Positions 26,760-34,876 of a stretch of DNA of 64,000 nt are shown one piece after another. Both the position numbers and the translations under genes were made by a program. Each line of letters opens with the position of its first letter. Within the stretch, counting starts at the first letter, position 1. The notes below the pieces were generated by a model, which saw nothing but the letters and a program-made list of their open reading frames with translations, ran no database searches and was not told the DNA's origin. Source of the stretch: Micromonospora musae (GTDB lineage: Bacteria; Actinomycetota; Actinomycetes; Mycobacteriales; Micromonosporaceae); the NCBI RefSeq assembly GCF_003626635.1, contig NZ_RAZT01000001.1:372001-436000 (forward strand), in the 5' to 3' direction.

Positions 26760-27524
26760 TCAGGCGACGACCGCTCCGCCGTCGACGGTAATGACCACGC
26801 CGGTCGTGTAGGCCGCCTCCGGCCGGGCCAACTGGGTGACCCAGAAGGCGACCTCCTCCGGCTGACCGATACGCCCGAGCGGGACGTGTGCGATCAGGGC
26901 CTTTCGCAGCGCCTCCGCCTGCCCGGCGTCCAGACCCTGGTGTTGCGCGATCGGCGTGGCGATGGGGCCGGGCGCGACCGCCGCGACGCGGACTCCGTGC
27001 GGCGCGAACTGGACGGCCCAGGTGCGGGTGAGCGTCTCCAACGCGGCCTTCAACGCCACGTACAGCCCGCCGCCCGGCATCGGCCACCCGCGCTGACCGA
27101 TGGCCGTGCTCACGTTGACCACCACACCGTGCTGCGTGGCCAGCTGCGGCAGGGCCGCCTGGGCGAGGTACATCGGGGCGAGCAGGTTCGTGGCGACCAT
27201 CTGCCCGGCGGCGTGCCGACCGCTCGCATCGTCACCCGGCGTCTCCCGGACGACGGCGGCGTTGTTCACCAGCACGTCGACCCGACCGAAGTGCTCCAGG
27301 GCCGAACCGACGATCTTCTCGGCGGCGCCCGGGGCGGCGACGTCGGCGACGAGTGCGCGTACCCCCGGCAGCCCCTGCGCCGTCTCGGCGAGCCGGGACG
27401 CGGTGCGACCCACGACGAGCACCTGGGCGCCCTGGGTGGCGAAGGCACGGGCCGTCGCCCGTCCGATGCCGGTGCCTGCGCCGGTGACGATCACTGTCTT
27501 GCCGTCGAACTGGGAACCCGTCAT
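26760..27524 (-). CDS. SDR-family NAD(P)-dependent oxidoreductase
   Basis: A 254-residue short-chain dehydrogenase. The cofactor motif TGAGTGIG is at 14-21, NNAA at 87-90, and the catalytic Ser139, Tyr155 and Lys159 are all present (NVST, YVALK). The family PG motif (VAPGPIATPI) follows. The residue at the end of beta-2 is Arg40 (VVGRT), which usually favours NADPH. The substrate is unknown. The likely -10 element lies only 8 bp before the ATG, so the transcript is probably leaderless. It is divergent from a LysR gene and followed by MerR. Confidence 0.9.
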   Translation of the reverse strand: MTGSQFDGKTVIVTGAGTGIGRATARAFATQGAQVLVVGRTASRLAETAQGLPGVRALVADVAAPGAAEKIVGSALEHFGRVDVLVNNAAVVRETPGDDASGRHAAGQMVATNLLAPMYLAQAALPQLATQHGVVVNVSTAIGQRGWPMPGGGLYVALKAALETLTRTWAVQFAPHGVRVAAVAPGPIATPIAQHQGLDAGQAEALRKALIAHVPLGRIGQPEEVAFWVTQLARPEAAYTTGVVITVDGGAVVA

Positions 27525-27532
27525 GGCACCCG

Positions 27533-27564
27533 ACGGTAGACATTGACCCGTACGTCAAGGTCAA
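27533..27564 (-). promoter_or_regulatory. MerR-type promoter of the SDR-merR operon
   Basis: On the minus strand TTGACC (27564-27559) and TACCGT (27538-27533) are separated by 20 bp instead of 17. The spacer contains the palindrome TTGACGTACGGGTCAA (27558-27543), centred between the two boxes. This is the layout of promoters twisted open by MerR-family activators. The predicted start of transcription is at or next to the SDR ATG. Confidence 0.65.
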
Positions 27565-27695
27565 GTTCACCCCGGCACCGGCGTTCCGGCCTGCCTGGAG
27601 TCCATGCGCCGGGCGGACCGGTCGTGGTGCGGCGCGGCGCGCAAGACCAGCTGCGGCGGCAGGCCCGGCCGCCGGCGTGTGTGATCCTGGGCGGC

Positions 27696-28586
27696 GTGGA
27701 ACTCAGGCATCTGGAGTACTTCGTCGCGGTCGCGACGGAGCGCAGCTTCACCCGGGCGGCGAAGCGGCTGCACGTCGTGCAGTCGGCGGTCTCCGCCGCG
27801 ATCTCCGCGCTGGAGCGGGAGCTGGGCGCGCCGCTGTTCGAACGCAGCGCCCAGCGGGTGGAGCTGACCGACGCCGGTGAGGCCCTGCTGCCGCAGGCGC
27901 GCGCCACCCTCGACGCGGCGCAGGCCGCCCGGGACGCGGTGCACGAGGTCGGCCAGGAGCTGCGCGGGACGGTGGTCGTCGGGTGCCTGACCGGCGTCGG
28001 CGGGATCGACTTCGCGGGCCTCTTCGGCGATTTCCACACCCGTCACCCGCGGGTCGCGCTGCACCTGCGGGCGGCGACCTGGAACGGCTCGGCCGGGCTG
28101 GCCCGGTCGCTGGTCGACGGTGAGATCGACGTGGCGTTCCTCGGGGTGAGCCCCCGGCCCTTCCCGAACCTCGAGACGCGGATGCTGGTGCCGGTACCTC
28201 AGGTGCTCGTGGTCCCCGCCGGGCACCGGCTGGCCGAGCGGGACAGCGTCGTGCTGGCGGACGTGGCCGAGGAGTCGTTCATCGACTACCCCGTCGGCTA
28301 CGCCAACCGGACGACCAACGACCTCGCGTTCGGCGCGGCCGGCCTGGAGCGCCACATCGCCATGGAGGTGGCGGACGTCACCGTCGCCGCCGAGTTCGTC
28401 CGGCACGGGCTGGGGGTGGCGATCCTGCCCGTGCGCAACGTGCCGCCGGGGCCCGAGGTGAAGGCACTGCCGGTCACCGACCAGTCGCTCGAGTGGGCGC
28501 TGCACGCGGCGACGGCCACCGGACGGCGGGTGAGCGCGGCGGCGAGCACCCTGCTCGGGATGGTGGACGGCCACCTCGAGCGTTGA
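27696..28586 (+). CDS. LysR-family transcriptional regulator
   Basis: A 296-residue LysR-type regulator: an N-terminal winged HTH (ELRHLEYFVAVATERSFTRAAKRLHVVQSAVSAAISALERELGAPLF, shown here only by its ends for reference: ELRHLEYF to GAPLFER), followed by a substrate-binding-like domain from about residue 90. The GTG at 27696 with GGGCGG upstream gives the normal N terminus; the 51 upstream codons are not LysR-like. It is divergent from the SDR gene. The co-inducer is unknown. It ends at a 7-bp-stem hairpin. Confidence 0.9.
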   Translation: MELRHLEYFVAVATERSFTRAAKRLHVVQSAVSAAISALERELGAPLFERSAQRVELTDAGEALLPQARATLDAAQAARDAVHEVGQELRGTVVVGCLTGVGGIDFAGLFGDFHTRHPRVALHLRAATWNGSAGLARSLVDGEIDVAFLGVSPRPFPNLETRMLVPVPQVLVVPAGHRLAERDSVVLADVAEESFIDYPVGYANRTTNDLAFGAAGLERHIAMEVADVTVAAEFVRHGLGVAILPVRNVPPGPEVKALPVTDQSLEWALHAATATGRRVSAAASTLLGMVDGHLER

Positions 28587-28595
28587 ACCTGTCGG

Positions 28596-28614
28596 CCCGC
28601 CGACGCACGGCGGG
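28596..28614 (+). terminator. Hairpin after the LysR gene
   Basis: CCCGCCG-ACGCA-CGGCGGG, a perfect 7-bp stem 10 bp past the stop codon, without a T-run. Confidence 0.55.
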
Positions 28615-28703
28615 TGTGTCAGGTAGCGCCGGGCACGGCTGACACTCGTACGCGTTGTGACCCACTCCGCACCGGAGGATCTTGATAGCTCAGATGTGGC
28701 ATC

Positions 28704-31052
28704 GTGGCCAGGATGAAGCCGCAGGTGGATGCCGGTAAGCGCCATCGGCTGCCCGAACCCGTCCGGGTAGCCCTGCGGGTGCTCCGCGGCTACCGGCCGA
28801 CCGTCGCGCGGGTGCGCGCGCTGGTGCGCAGCATGGCGACCTCGTTCGTGGTGCTCGGCACCACGCTCTGGCTGCTGCCCGGAGTCACCGCGAGCGGCCT
28901 GGTCGCGATGCTCTGGCTGGTCGCGCTCGTGACGGCCGTCGGGGCGGTGCTGCGCCCGCTGCTGCTCGCCCTGGCCACCGCGCTGGGCGGGCTCGGCGCG
29001 CTCGCCATCGGCGTGGGCGTACAGGCGGTCGTCATGTACGTGGCGCTGCGGCTCGATCCCGAGGCACACGTGGCCGGTTTCGCGGTCGCGTTCGTCGCCG
29101 CGTGGGTCGCCGTGGCGCTGGCCGCGATCGTGAACTGGCTCGCCGACGCCGGCACGGACGACACCTTCGTCAGCGAGACGCTGCGGCTGATGACCCGGGT
29201 ACGCCGGGCGGCGGGCCGTCGGCAGCACCCCACCCGGCGCTGGTGGCGACGAAGCCCCCCGGAGCCGCCGACGGACGGGCACGCGGCTGACGGGCTGCTC
29301 ATCATCCAGCTCGACGGCGTGGCCGCGCCCCTGGTGCAGTGGGCCGTACGCGCCGGCAACCTGCCGACGATCGGCCGCTGGTTGCGCTCGCGCAGCCACC
29401 GGATGACCCGCTGGCACACCGGGCTGCCGGCCACCACCCCGGCGGCCCAGGCCGGGCTGCTCCACGGAGACGTCCGGCACGTGCCGGCCTACCGGTGGTA
29501 CGAGAAGGCGACAGGCGACGGCGCGCCCGGGCGTCTCGTGGTGACCAGCCGGCCCCGGGACGCCGCCGAGATCGAACGACGCCTCTCCACCGGCGGCGGC
29601 CTGCTGCGCGACGGTGGGGTGAGCATCAGCACCGCCTTCTCCGGCGACGCGTCGACCAGCCTGCTCACCGTCAGCCGGGCCGGGCTGCCCGGGCGCTCCA
29701 CCCCGGGCTACGCGGCGTTCATGACCAGCCCGTACGGCTTCGCCCGCGCCGTCGTGCTCAGCGCCGGGCAGGTGCTGCGCGAACTGCACGAGGCACGCCG
29801 TCAGCGGGTGCGCGGTGTGCAGCCGCGCGGTGAGCGGCGCGGCTCGTACCTGGCGCTACGCCCCCTGGCCAGCCTGCTCAACGATTTGAACGTCTCGCTC
29901 ATCGCCGAGCAGATGGCCCGTGGCGCGCCGGTGATCTTCTCCGACTTCGTCGACTACGACGAGGTGGCCCACCATGCCGGCCCGGCCCGGCCGGAGGCGA
30001 TGGCGGCGCTCGAGGCGCTCGACCACACGCTCGGCATCCTGGAACGGCTGGCCGCCGAGGCGGCCCGCAACTACCACATCGTCGTGCTCAGCGACCACGG
30101 CCAGAGCCAGGGCGCCACCTTCCGCCAGCGGTACGGCGAGTCCCTCAGCCAGGTGGTGGCCCGGCTCGCGACGAAGCCGGCCCCCTCGCCCGGCGACGGC
30201 CGCCCGGGGCCCGCCGGGACGAGCGTCGAGGCGGCCGGCCGGGTGGAGCAGTGGGGGCGGGTCAACACGCTGCTCACCGAGGTGGCGGGGCGCGGCGGGG
30301 TCACCGCCGCGGCGACCCGCGCCGCCGTGCGCTCCGGCCCGGACGGGGAGGTGAGCCTCGGGCCGGCGGACCGCGAGGAGGCGGCCACCCGCACCGACCC
30401 GGAGACCGTGGTGGTGGCCTCCGGCAACCTAGCCATGATCTACCTCGCCCAGCACCCGGGGCGGCTGACCCGCGAACGCATCGACGCCGTCGCGCCGGAG
30501 CTGATCGACGGGCTGGCCGCACACCCCGGCGTCGGGCTGGTCGTCGTCGACTCGGCCGCCGGGCCGCTGGCGATCGGCCCCCGTGGCCGGCACCGGCTGC
30601 GCGACGGGCACGTCGAGGGCGACGACCCGCTGGCGCCGTACGGGGCGCGGGCCCGGCGGGACCTGCTGCGGCACCAGACGATGGAGCACGTCGGCGATCT
30701 GGTGGTGATCAGCGCGGTCGATCCCAGCCTGGAGGAGGTGGCGGCTTTCGAGGAGCTGGTGGGCTGCCACGGCGGGCTGGGCGGCTGGCAGACCGAGGCG
30801 CTGCTCGTCCACCCGGCCGGCTGGTCCCAGGAGGGCGAGCTGGTCGGCCCGGACGCCGTGCACCGGCAGCTGCTCGGGTGGCTGGAGCAGCTGGGACTGC
30901 GTCGCCCTGCCGACGACGCCCCGGCCCGACACGATGATCCTCCGGCCGGCGCCGACCGGCCGATCGTCCCCGAGCAGCCCGGCGTGCCGCTGCCCGTCAG
31001 GGTCGTGCCGGCGGAGGTTCCGGCGCCGTCCGGCGTCGGCCCAGCCAGCTGA
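28704..31052 (+). CDS. Membrane-anchored alkaline-phosphatase-superfamily phosphodiesterase
   Basis: A 782-residue protein. Residues about 45-150 hold four hydrophobic helices resembling the phage-holin-IV/YvlD fold; the rest is a large soluble domain of the alkaline phosphatase/nucleotide pyrophosphatase superfamily. Metal-ligand motifs are in order: IIQLDGVA, nucleophile region ATTPAAQAGLL, FVDYDEVAHHAG (Asp and His), VVLSDHGQSQG, and GCHGGLGG. The likely activity is hydrolysis of a phosphodiester or phosphomonoester at the membrane; the substrate is unknown. GTG 28704 or ATG 28713 could start it. Its last 56 bp overlap the convergent VTT gene. Confidence 0.82.
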   Translation: MARMKPQVDAGKRHRLPEPVRVALRVLRGYRPTVARVRALVRSMATSFVVLGTTLWLLPGVTASGLVAMLWLVALVTAVGAVLRPLLLALATALGGLGALAIGVGVQAVVMYVALRLDPEAHVAGFAVAFVAAWVAVALAAIVNWLADAGTDDTFVSETLRLMTRVRRAAGRRQHPTRRWWRRSPPEPPTDGHAADGLLIIQLDGVAAPLVQWAVRAGNLPTIGRWLRSRSHRMTRWHTGLPATTPAAQAGLLHGDVRHVPAYRWYEKATGDGAPGRLVVTSRPRDAAEIERRLSTGGGLLRDGGVSISTAFSGDASTSLLTVSRAGLPGRSTPGYAAFMTSPYGFARAVVLSAGQVLRELHEARRQRVRGVQPRGERRGSYLALRPLASLLNDLNVSLIAEQMARGAPVIFSDFVDYDEVAHHAGPARPEAMAALEALDHTLGILERLAAEAARNYHIVVLSDHGQSQGATFRQRYGESLSQVVARLATKPAPSPGDGRPGPAGTSVEAAGRVEQWGRVNTLLTEVAGRGGVTAAATRAAVRSGPDGEVSLGPADREEAATRTDPETVVVASGNLAMIYLAQHPGRLTRERIDAVAPELIDGLAAHPGVGLVVVDSAAGPLAIGPRGRHRLRDGHVEGDDPLAPYGARARRDLLRHQTMEHVGDLVVISAVDPSLEEVAAFEELVGCHGGLGGWQTEALLVHPAGWSQEGELVGPDAVHRQLLGWLEQLGLRRPADDAPARHDDPPAGADRPIVPEQPGVPLPVRVVPAEVPAPSGVGPAS

Positions 31053-31578
31053 GCCCCTGACTGACCAGGACGACGAGCAGGATCGCCGCGACCACGCTCT
31101 GCCACGGCTCCGGGAAGATCGCCCGGCCGACGACCCCGATCGCCGCGTAGAGCACGGACCAGGCGAGGCTCGCCGGCGCGTTGGCGACGGCGAAGCGCCG
31201 CCAGGTCAACCCCGCCACCGCACCGGCGAGCAGCACCGGCACCCGCCCACCGGGGATCAGCCGGGACACCAGGAGCAGCGAGACGCGTCCCTCGCGGACC
31301 CGGGCGGCCAGCCGGTCGAACCGCTGCGGCTCCCGCAGCAGCCGCAGGCGTCGGGCGATCCGCTCGCCGCCCCAGAGGAGCACCAGGTAGGTGGCCAGAT
31401 CACCGACGTACGCGCCGAGCGCACCGGCGGCCACCACGAAGACCACGGTCAGCGGTTGCTGGTGGGCGGCGAGCGCGGCCGCGCCGCTGACCGCCGCACC
31501 GGTCGGCACCACCGGAACGAGGGAGCCGAAGAGCACCACCAGGATCAGCCAGCCCAGCGCCCCGAGCGTCGCCGTCAT
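30997..31578 (-). CDS. VTT/DedA-family membrane protein
   Basis: A 193-residue multi-pass protein with about five hydrophobic segments. Visible marks are the re-entrant-loop region GSLVPVVPTGAAVSGAAALAAH, GAYVGDLATYLVLLWGGERI, and SRLIPGGRVPVLLAGAVAG, which carries the conserved Arg-x-x-x-Gly-x-R pattern of the DedA/VTT family. Members act in membrane-lipid (undecaprenyl-phosphate or phospholipid) translocation. The ATG overlaps the end of the metallo-hydrolase gene as ATGA, so the two are co-translated. Its 3' end overlaps the convergent phosphodiesterase gene by 56 bp. Confidence 0.85.
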   Translation of the reverse strand: MTATLGALGWLILVVLFGSLVPVVPTGAAVSGAAALAAHQQPLTVVFVVAAGALGAYVGDLATYLVLLWGGERIARRLRLLREPQRFDRLAARVREGRVSLLLVSRLIPGGRVPVLLAGAVAGLTWRRFAVANAPASLAWSVLYAAIGVVGRAIFPEPWQSVVAAILLVVLVSQGLSWLGRRRTAPEPPPARP

Positions 31579-32369
31579 GAGCGGGTGATCGCGCAGGACT
31601 CGCCGGGACGCAGCACGCGCACCCGGGTACCGGGCGAGAGGGCGCCGGCGTGCCGGGCGAACTCCTGCCCCGGTGGGAGGAACCGGTCGGGTCGGACCCG
31701 GTCGAAGCCCACCGGCCAGAACGTGCCGTAGTGGATCGGCACCGCCCAGGCCGCCGCCGCCCGCCGTACCGCCTCGGCCGCGCGGGCCGGATCGAGGTGA
31801 CCGGGGCCGAGGGTCGGCCCCCATCCGGCGACGGGGACGAGCGCCAGGTCGAGCGGGCCCAGCTTGCCCATCTCGTCGAAGAGGCCGGTGTCGCCGGCGA
31901 ACCAGGTGCGGGCCGCGCCCTGCAGCAGGTAGCCCACGGCGGCGGCGTGGTGCCGGGACCAGGGGCCGCGCCGGGTGTCGTGGGCCGCCGGCACCGCGGT
32001 GACCCGGACCCGGCCGACGGTGGTCGTCTCACCGACGGCGAGCTCGACGCAGCGGTCGGCGGCGCCCAGCGCCCGGCGGACCAGCCGCGTCGCGCCGGCC
32101 GGCACCACCAGGGTGGGGTCTCCTGGCAGCCGGCGCAGTGACGCGAAGTCCAGGTGGTCGGCGTGCAGGTGCGACACGAGTACGGCGTCCGGCGCGCCCG
32201 GCAGCTGTGGGGTGGGGCCGCGGCGGCGGCGCAGGTGCGCGAGCCGGTCCCGCAGCAGCGGGTCGGTCAGCAGGCGGGTGCCGGAGTCCTCGATCCACAC
32301 GGTGCTGTGTCCGTGCCAGGTCACGTGCGCCGCGGGATCCCCCGCACCTGTCTCGGTCACGTCTGCCAC
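31575..32369 (-). CDS. Metallo-beta-lactamase-fold hydrolase
   Basis: A 264-residue MBL-fold protein of the UlaG/YycJ-like group. The zinc motif is HLHADH (His67, His69, Asp71, His72), with TWHGHST at the N terminus, further ligands in PAAHDTRRG and WFAGDTGLF, and the C-terminal IHYGTFWP. Family members hydrolyse lactones, phosphodiesters or N-acyl phospholipids (NAPE-PLD-like); the WHGHST and AGDTG pattern fits the NAPE-PLD/UlaG type. The GTG at 32369 is chosen; GTG 32360 is also possible. It is upstream of and coupled to the VTT membrane gene, suggesting a lipid-related role, which is inference. Confidence 0.85.
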   Translation of the reverse strand: MADVTETGAGDPAAHVTWHGHSTVWIEDSGTRLLTDPLLRDRLAHLRRRRGPTPQLPGAPDAVLVSHLHADHLDFASLRRLPGDPTLVVPAGATRLVRRALGAADRCVELAVGETTTVGRVRVTAVPAAHDTRRGPWSRHHAAAVGYLLQGAARTWFAGDTGLFDEMGKLGPLDLALVPVAGWGPTLGPGHLDPARAAEAVRRAAAAWAVPIHYGTFWPVGFDRVRPDRFLPPGQEFARHAGALSPGTRVRVLRPGESCAITRS

Positions 32370-32520
32370 CGTATCCGACCTGCTGCTCCGTCCTCGGTGG
32401 GGGCGTCGCGGGTGGTCCGCAGGCGCGCAACTCCGGCGGCACGCACCGACCACGCCGATGGCCGACGCCGGCGCGGTGCCCCTCAACCGACCGGTTCAGG
32501 GACACCGCCTCCGGGCGAAT

Positions 32521-33732
32521 TCACCACTGCGGCGGGGGCATTCCGGCCACGGGCGGGCTCGCCACACGCCGGCGGGCGCGCCGGCCACTGCGCACCAGCA
32601 GCAACCCGCCGATGATCATGCCGACCGCGAAGAGGCCGAAGACCCCCGCGAACACCAGCAGGAGCACGTCGAGCGGCTGGCCGACACGACGGGGTGTCCC
32701 GTCGTCACCGGGACCGAAGTGCGCGCCGGCGCCCTTCGCGTTCACCGGCATCATGTACGGCGCTGGTTTGACCTTTCCGGCGGCGCGCAGCGCCTTGGCC
32801 GCGTCGACGACCCCGTAGCCGGTCTTCGGGTCATGCCGCTGCGGATGCGACGCGGTGCGCTGGAGCAGGTCGCCGACCTGCCGGGGGGCGAGCTTCGGGT
32901 ACTTGGCCAGGATCAGCGCGGCGACCCCCGCGGTGAGCGCGCCCGCCTGCGAGGAGCCCTGCGCGGAGACCCGCCCCTTCGACTTGGCGTCGGCGCCCCA
33001 GATGTCGACGCCGGGAGCGGCCACGTCCACGTAGGAGTGCACGGTCGAGAAGTCGGCCCGCCCGCCCGACGGGGTGCTGGCGGCCACGCCGATCACACCG
33101 GGATAGCCGACCGGGTAGGCGACCAGGTTCTCCCCGTCGCCGTCGTTGCCGGCCGACGCGATCACCACCACGCCCTTGGCGAGGGCGTACTGGATGGCCT
33201 TCGCCTCCTCCTCGTCGTACGGGGTGAACGCGTTCTCCGTACCCAGCGAGAGCGAGATGACCCGGGCGCCGCTGTCGGCCGCGTACCGGATGGCGTTGCG
33301 CAGCGCGTGCGCCGACTGCGGGTTCGGGTTCGCCAGGCTCTGCTCCCAGGTCTGGTAGTCGGGGTCCTCGCGGTCGCGGATCGCCCGCAGGCCGAGCACC
33401 TTCGCCTTCGGCGCGACGTCGAGGACGTTGGAGGCCATCGACGTGCCGTGCCCGCCGTACCAGGACTCCTTCTTGTCGTTCTCGCTCAGGAAGTCGGGCC
33501 CCTCGGTGGCGCGGCCGGCGAGAACCGGGTGGTTCGTCCGGATCCCGGTGTCGATCACCGCGACGGTGATCCCGTCACCCTCGCTGAGGTCGTGCGCCGC
33601 CGGCACCGACAGGGCGTCGAGCTCCCAGCCCTTGCCCGCCGCGTGGGCCGGGGCGGCCGCCGCGACGAGGGCCCCGGCGACGCAGAGCGCGACGGCGGTG
33701 CGGGACACCGCCCGGAACGCCCGCGCCCTCAT
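32521..33732 (-). CDS. Mycosin-like S8 serine protease (type VII secretion-associated type)
   Basis: A 403-residue membrane-anchored subtilase: signal peptide 1-31, catalytic domain about 35-320 with Asp61 (VAVIDTGI), His95 (GGHGTSMA) and Ser261 (AQGSSQAGALTAG), a Pro/Gly-containing linker, one transmembrane helix (about 365-388), and a short basic tail. The usual GTSMAAP around the serine is GSSQAGAL, as in many mycosins. Mycosins normally sit in ESX/type VII loci, but none of EccB-E, WXG100 or PE/PPE-like genes is seen here. The ATG overlaps the upstream membrane-protein stop as ATGA, making a two-gene operon. Confidence 0.87.
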   Translation of the reverse strand: MRARAFRAVSRTAVALCVAGALVAAAAPAHAAGKGWELDALSVPAAHDLSEGDGITVAVIDTGIRTNHPVLAGRATEGPDFLSENDKKESWYGGHGTSMASNVLDVAPKAKVLGLRAIRDREDPDYQTWEQSLANPNPQSAHALRNAIRYAADSGARVISLSLGTENAFTPYDEEEAKAIQYALAKGVVVIASAGNDGDGENLVAYPVGYPGVIGVAASTPSGGRADFSTVHSYVDVAAPGVDIWGADAKSKGRVSAQGSSQAGALTAGVAALILAKYPKLAPRQVGDLLQRTASHPQRHDPKTGYGVVDAAKALRAAGKVKPAPYMMPVNAKGAGAHFGPGDDGTPRRVGQPLDVLLLVFAGVFGLFAVGMIIGGLLLVRSGRRARRRVASPPVAGMPPPQW

Positions 33733-34724
33733 CGGCCGTTCGCCAGGTGGTCGAAGGTGCGCGCGTACCCGCCGACGAGTTCGTCGGCGACGCCCTGGTA
33801 GAGCTTCTGCTCGCTGCGGCCGCTGATGGCCCAGTCCCCGGGGAGCTTCCCGTACTGGCGGCGGGGGTCCAGGGGACCGACGGTGATGGCGGCGACGTAC
33901 GGCGGCGAGTTGGTGGCGAGCCCGACGGATCTCGCCCGACCGGCGTACGCGAGCTTGCGGCTCCAGCCGGCGGCCGCGGTGCCGGGCACCGCCATCGGGA
34001 CGACCATCGGTACCCGCTCGGAGCCGAGCTCCTCCGCGATCTCCGTCGCCTGCTGGTAAGAACCGACCACGGCGAGCGCCACGGTCGCAGCCATGTCTCC
34101 CCCGACGTGCACGTACGTCGCCCGCAGCACGCTCACGCACCCCTGCGCGATCACCGCTTCGGTGAGCTTGTCGGCGAGCACCCCGCGGCAGTCCTTCTGT
34201 TCGGCGAGGCCCTGCCGGGCCCACCCCTGCGGCTGCTCCCCCGTCAGGTAGGGGTCTCTGAGGAAGTCCGGGAACACCTCCTCGGTGCGCAGGTTGTGCC
34301 AGGCGACCGCGGCGAACGCGTCGTTGCCGGTCTGGATCCGGTGGTTCTTGATCGCCGCGTACGTCAGCCCCCCGGCGAGCACCAGGGGCACCACGGCGGA
34401 GATGGTGGCGAGGATGCCGAAGACGCGCCGCTTGCGGCCGCGCGGCCGACCGGTGTCAGCGGGTGACGGCTGCGGAACGCCCACCGGGCCGGCGGGCGGC
34501 GCGGCGGCCGGGTGCGCGTAGGGCGGGACCGGCGGGGGCTGCTGCGCGGAGGGCGGGACCGGCTGCGCGGGCTGCGCGAACGGCGCTGCCGGTGGGACCG
34601 GCTGCGCGAACGGTGCTGCCGGCGCGACTTGTGGAACCGGCGGAGCCGGCGGGATCGGCGCGGACCGTGGAGGTTCGTAGGCGGAGCCACCGTACGGCTG
34701 GTACGGCGTGGGTGGCTGTGACAA
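33729..34724 (-). CDS. Single-pass membrane protein with proline-rich cytosolic tail
   Basis: A 331-residue protein. The first 90 residues or so are Pro/Ala/Gln-rich (repeats like FAQPVPPAAPFAQPAQPVPP), followed by a basic RGRKRR stop-transfer cluster, one transmembrane helix (VFGILATISAVVPLVLAGGL), and an extracytoplasmic domain of about 210 residues with three cysteines and no recognised family. The TTG at 34724 with GGAAGG 7 bp upstream is the likely start. It is first in an operon with the mycosin-like protease, so it may be its partner, regulator or substrate; that is inference. Confidence 0.72.
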   Translation of the reverse strand: MSQPPTPYQPYGGSAYEPPRSAPIPPAPPVPQVAPAAPFAQPVPPAAPFAQPAQPVPPSAQQPPPVPPYAHPAAAPPAGPVGVPQPSPADTGRPRGRKRRVFGILATISAVVPLVLAGGLTYAAIKNHRIQTGNDAFAAVAWHNLRTEEVFPDFLRDPYLTGEQPQGWARQGLAEQKDCRGVLADKLTEAVIAQGCVSVLRATYVHVGGDMAATVALAVVGSYQQATEIAEELGSERVPMVVPMAVPGTAAAGWSRKLAYAGRARSVGLATNSPPYVAAITVGPLDPRRQYGKLPGDWAISGRSEQKLYQGVADELVGGYARTFDHLANGR

Positions 34725-34863
34725 GAGGAGACCTTCCCGCCCGCCGCGACGACGGGGCACTACCGGAATCGGCTGTGGATCCCGGCGACCCTGGCATCCG
34801 GTCCTTGCCACCGCCTTGCCACCGGCTCGCCACCGGCGCTCCGACGCGCGGATCCGGTGCCTC

Positions 34864-34876
34864 TAGGATTCCCCGA
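34864..34876 (+). promoter_or_regulatory. -10 element of a probably leaderless SARP gene
   Basis: TAGGAT at 34864-34869 lies 7 bp before the ATG at 34877 and there is no Shine-Dalgarno between, the pattern of leaderless transcripts in actinobacteria. Confidence 0.5.

Noticed and set aside
32521..34724. A complete type VII secretion locus
   Set aside because: Only the mycosin-like protease and one membrane protein are present; no FtsK/SpoIIIE-type ATPase, EccB/D/E or WXG100 genes are visible within the window.
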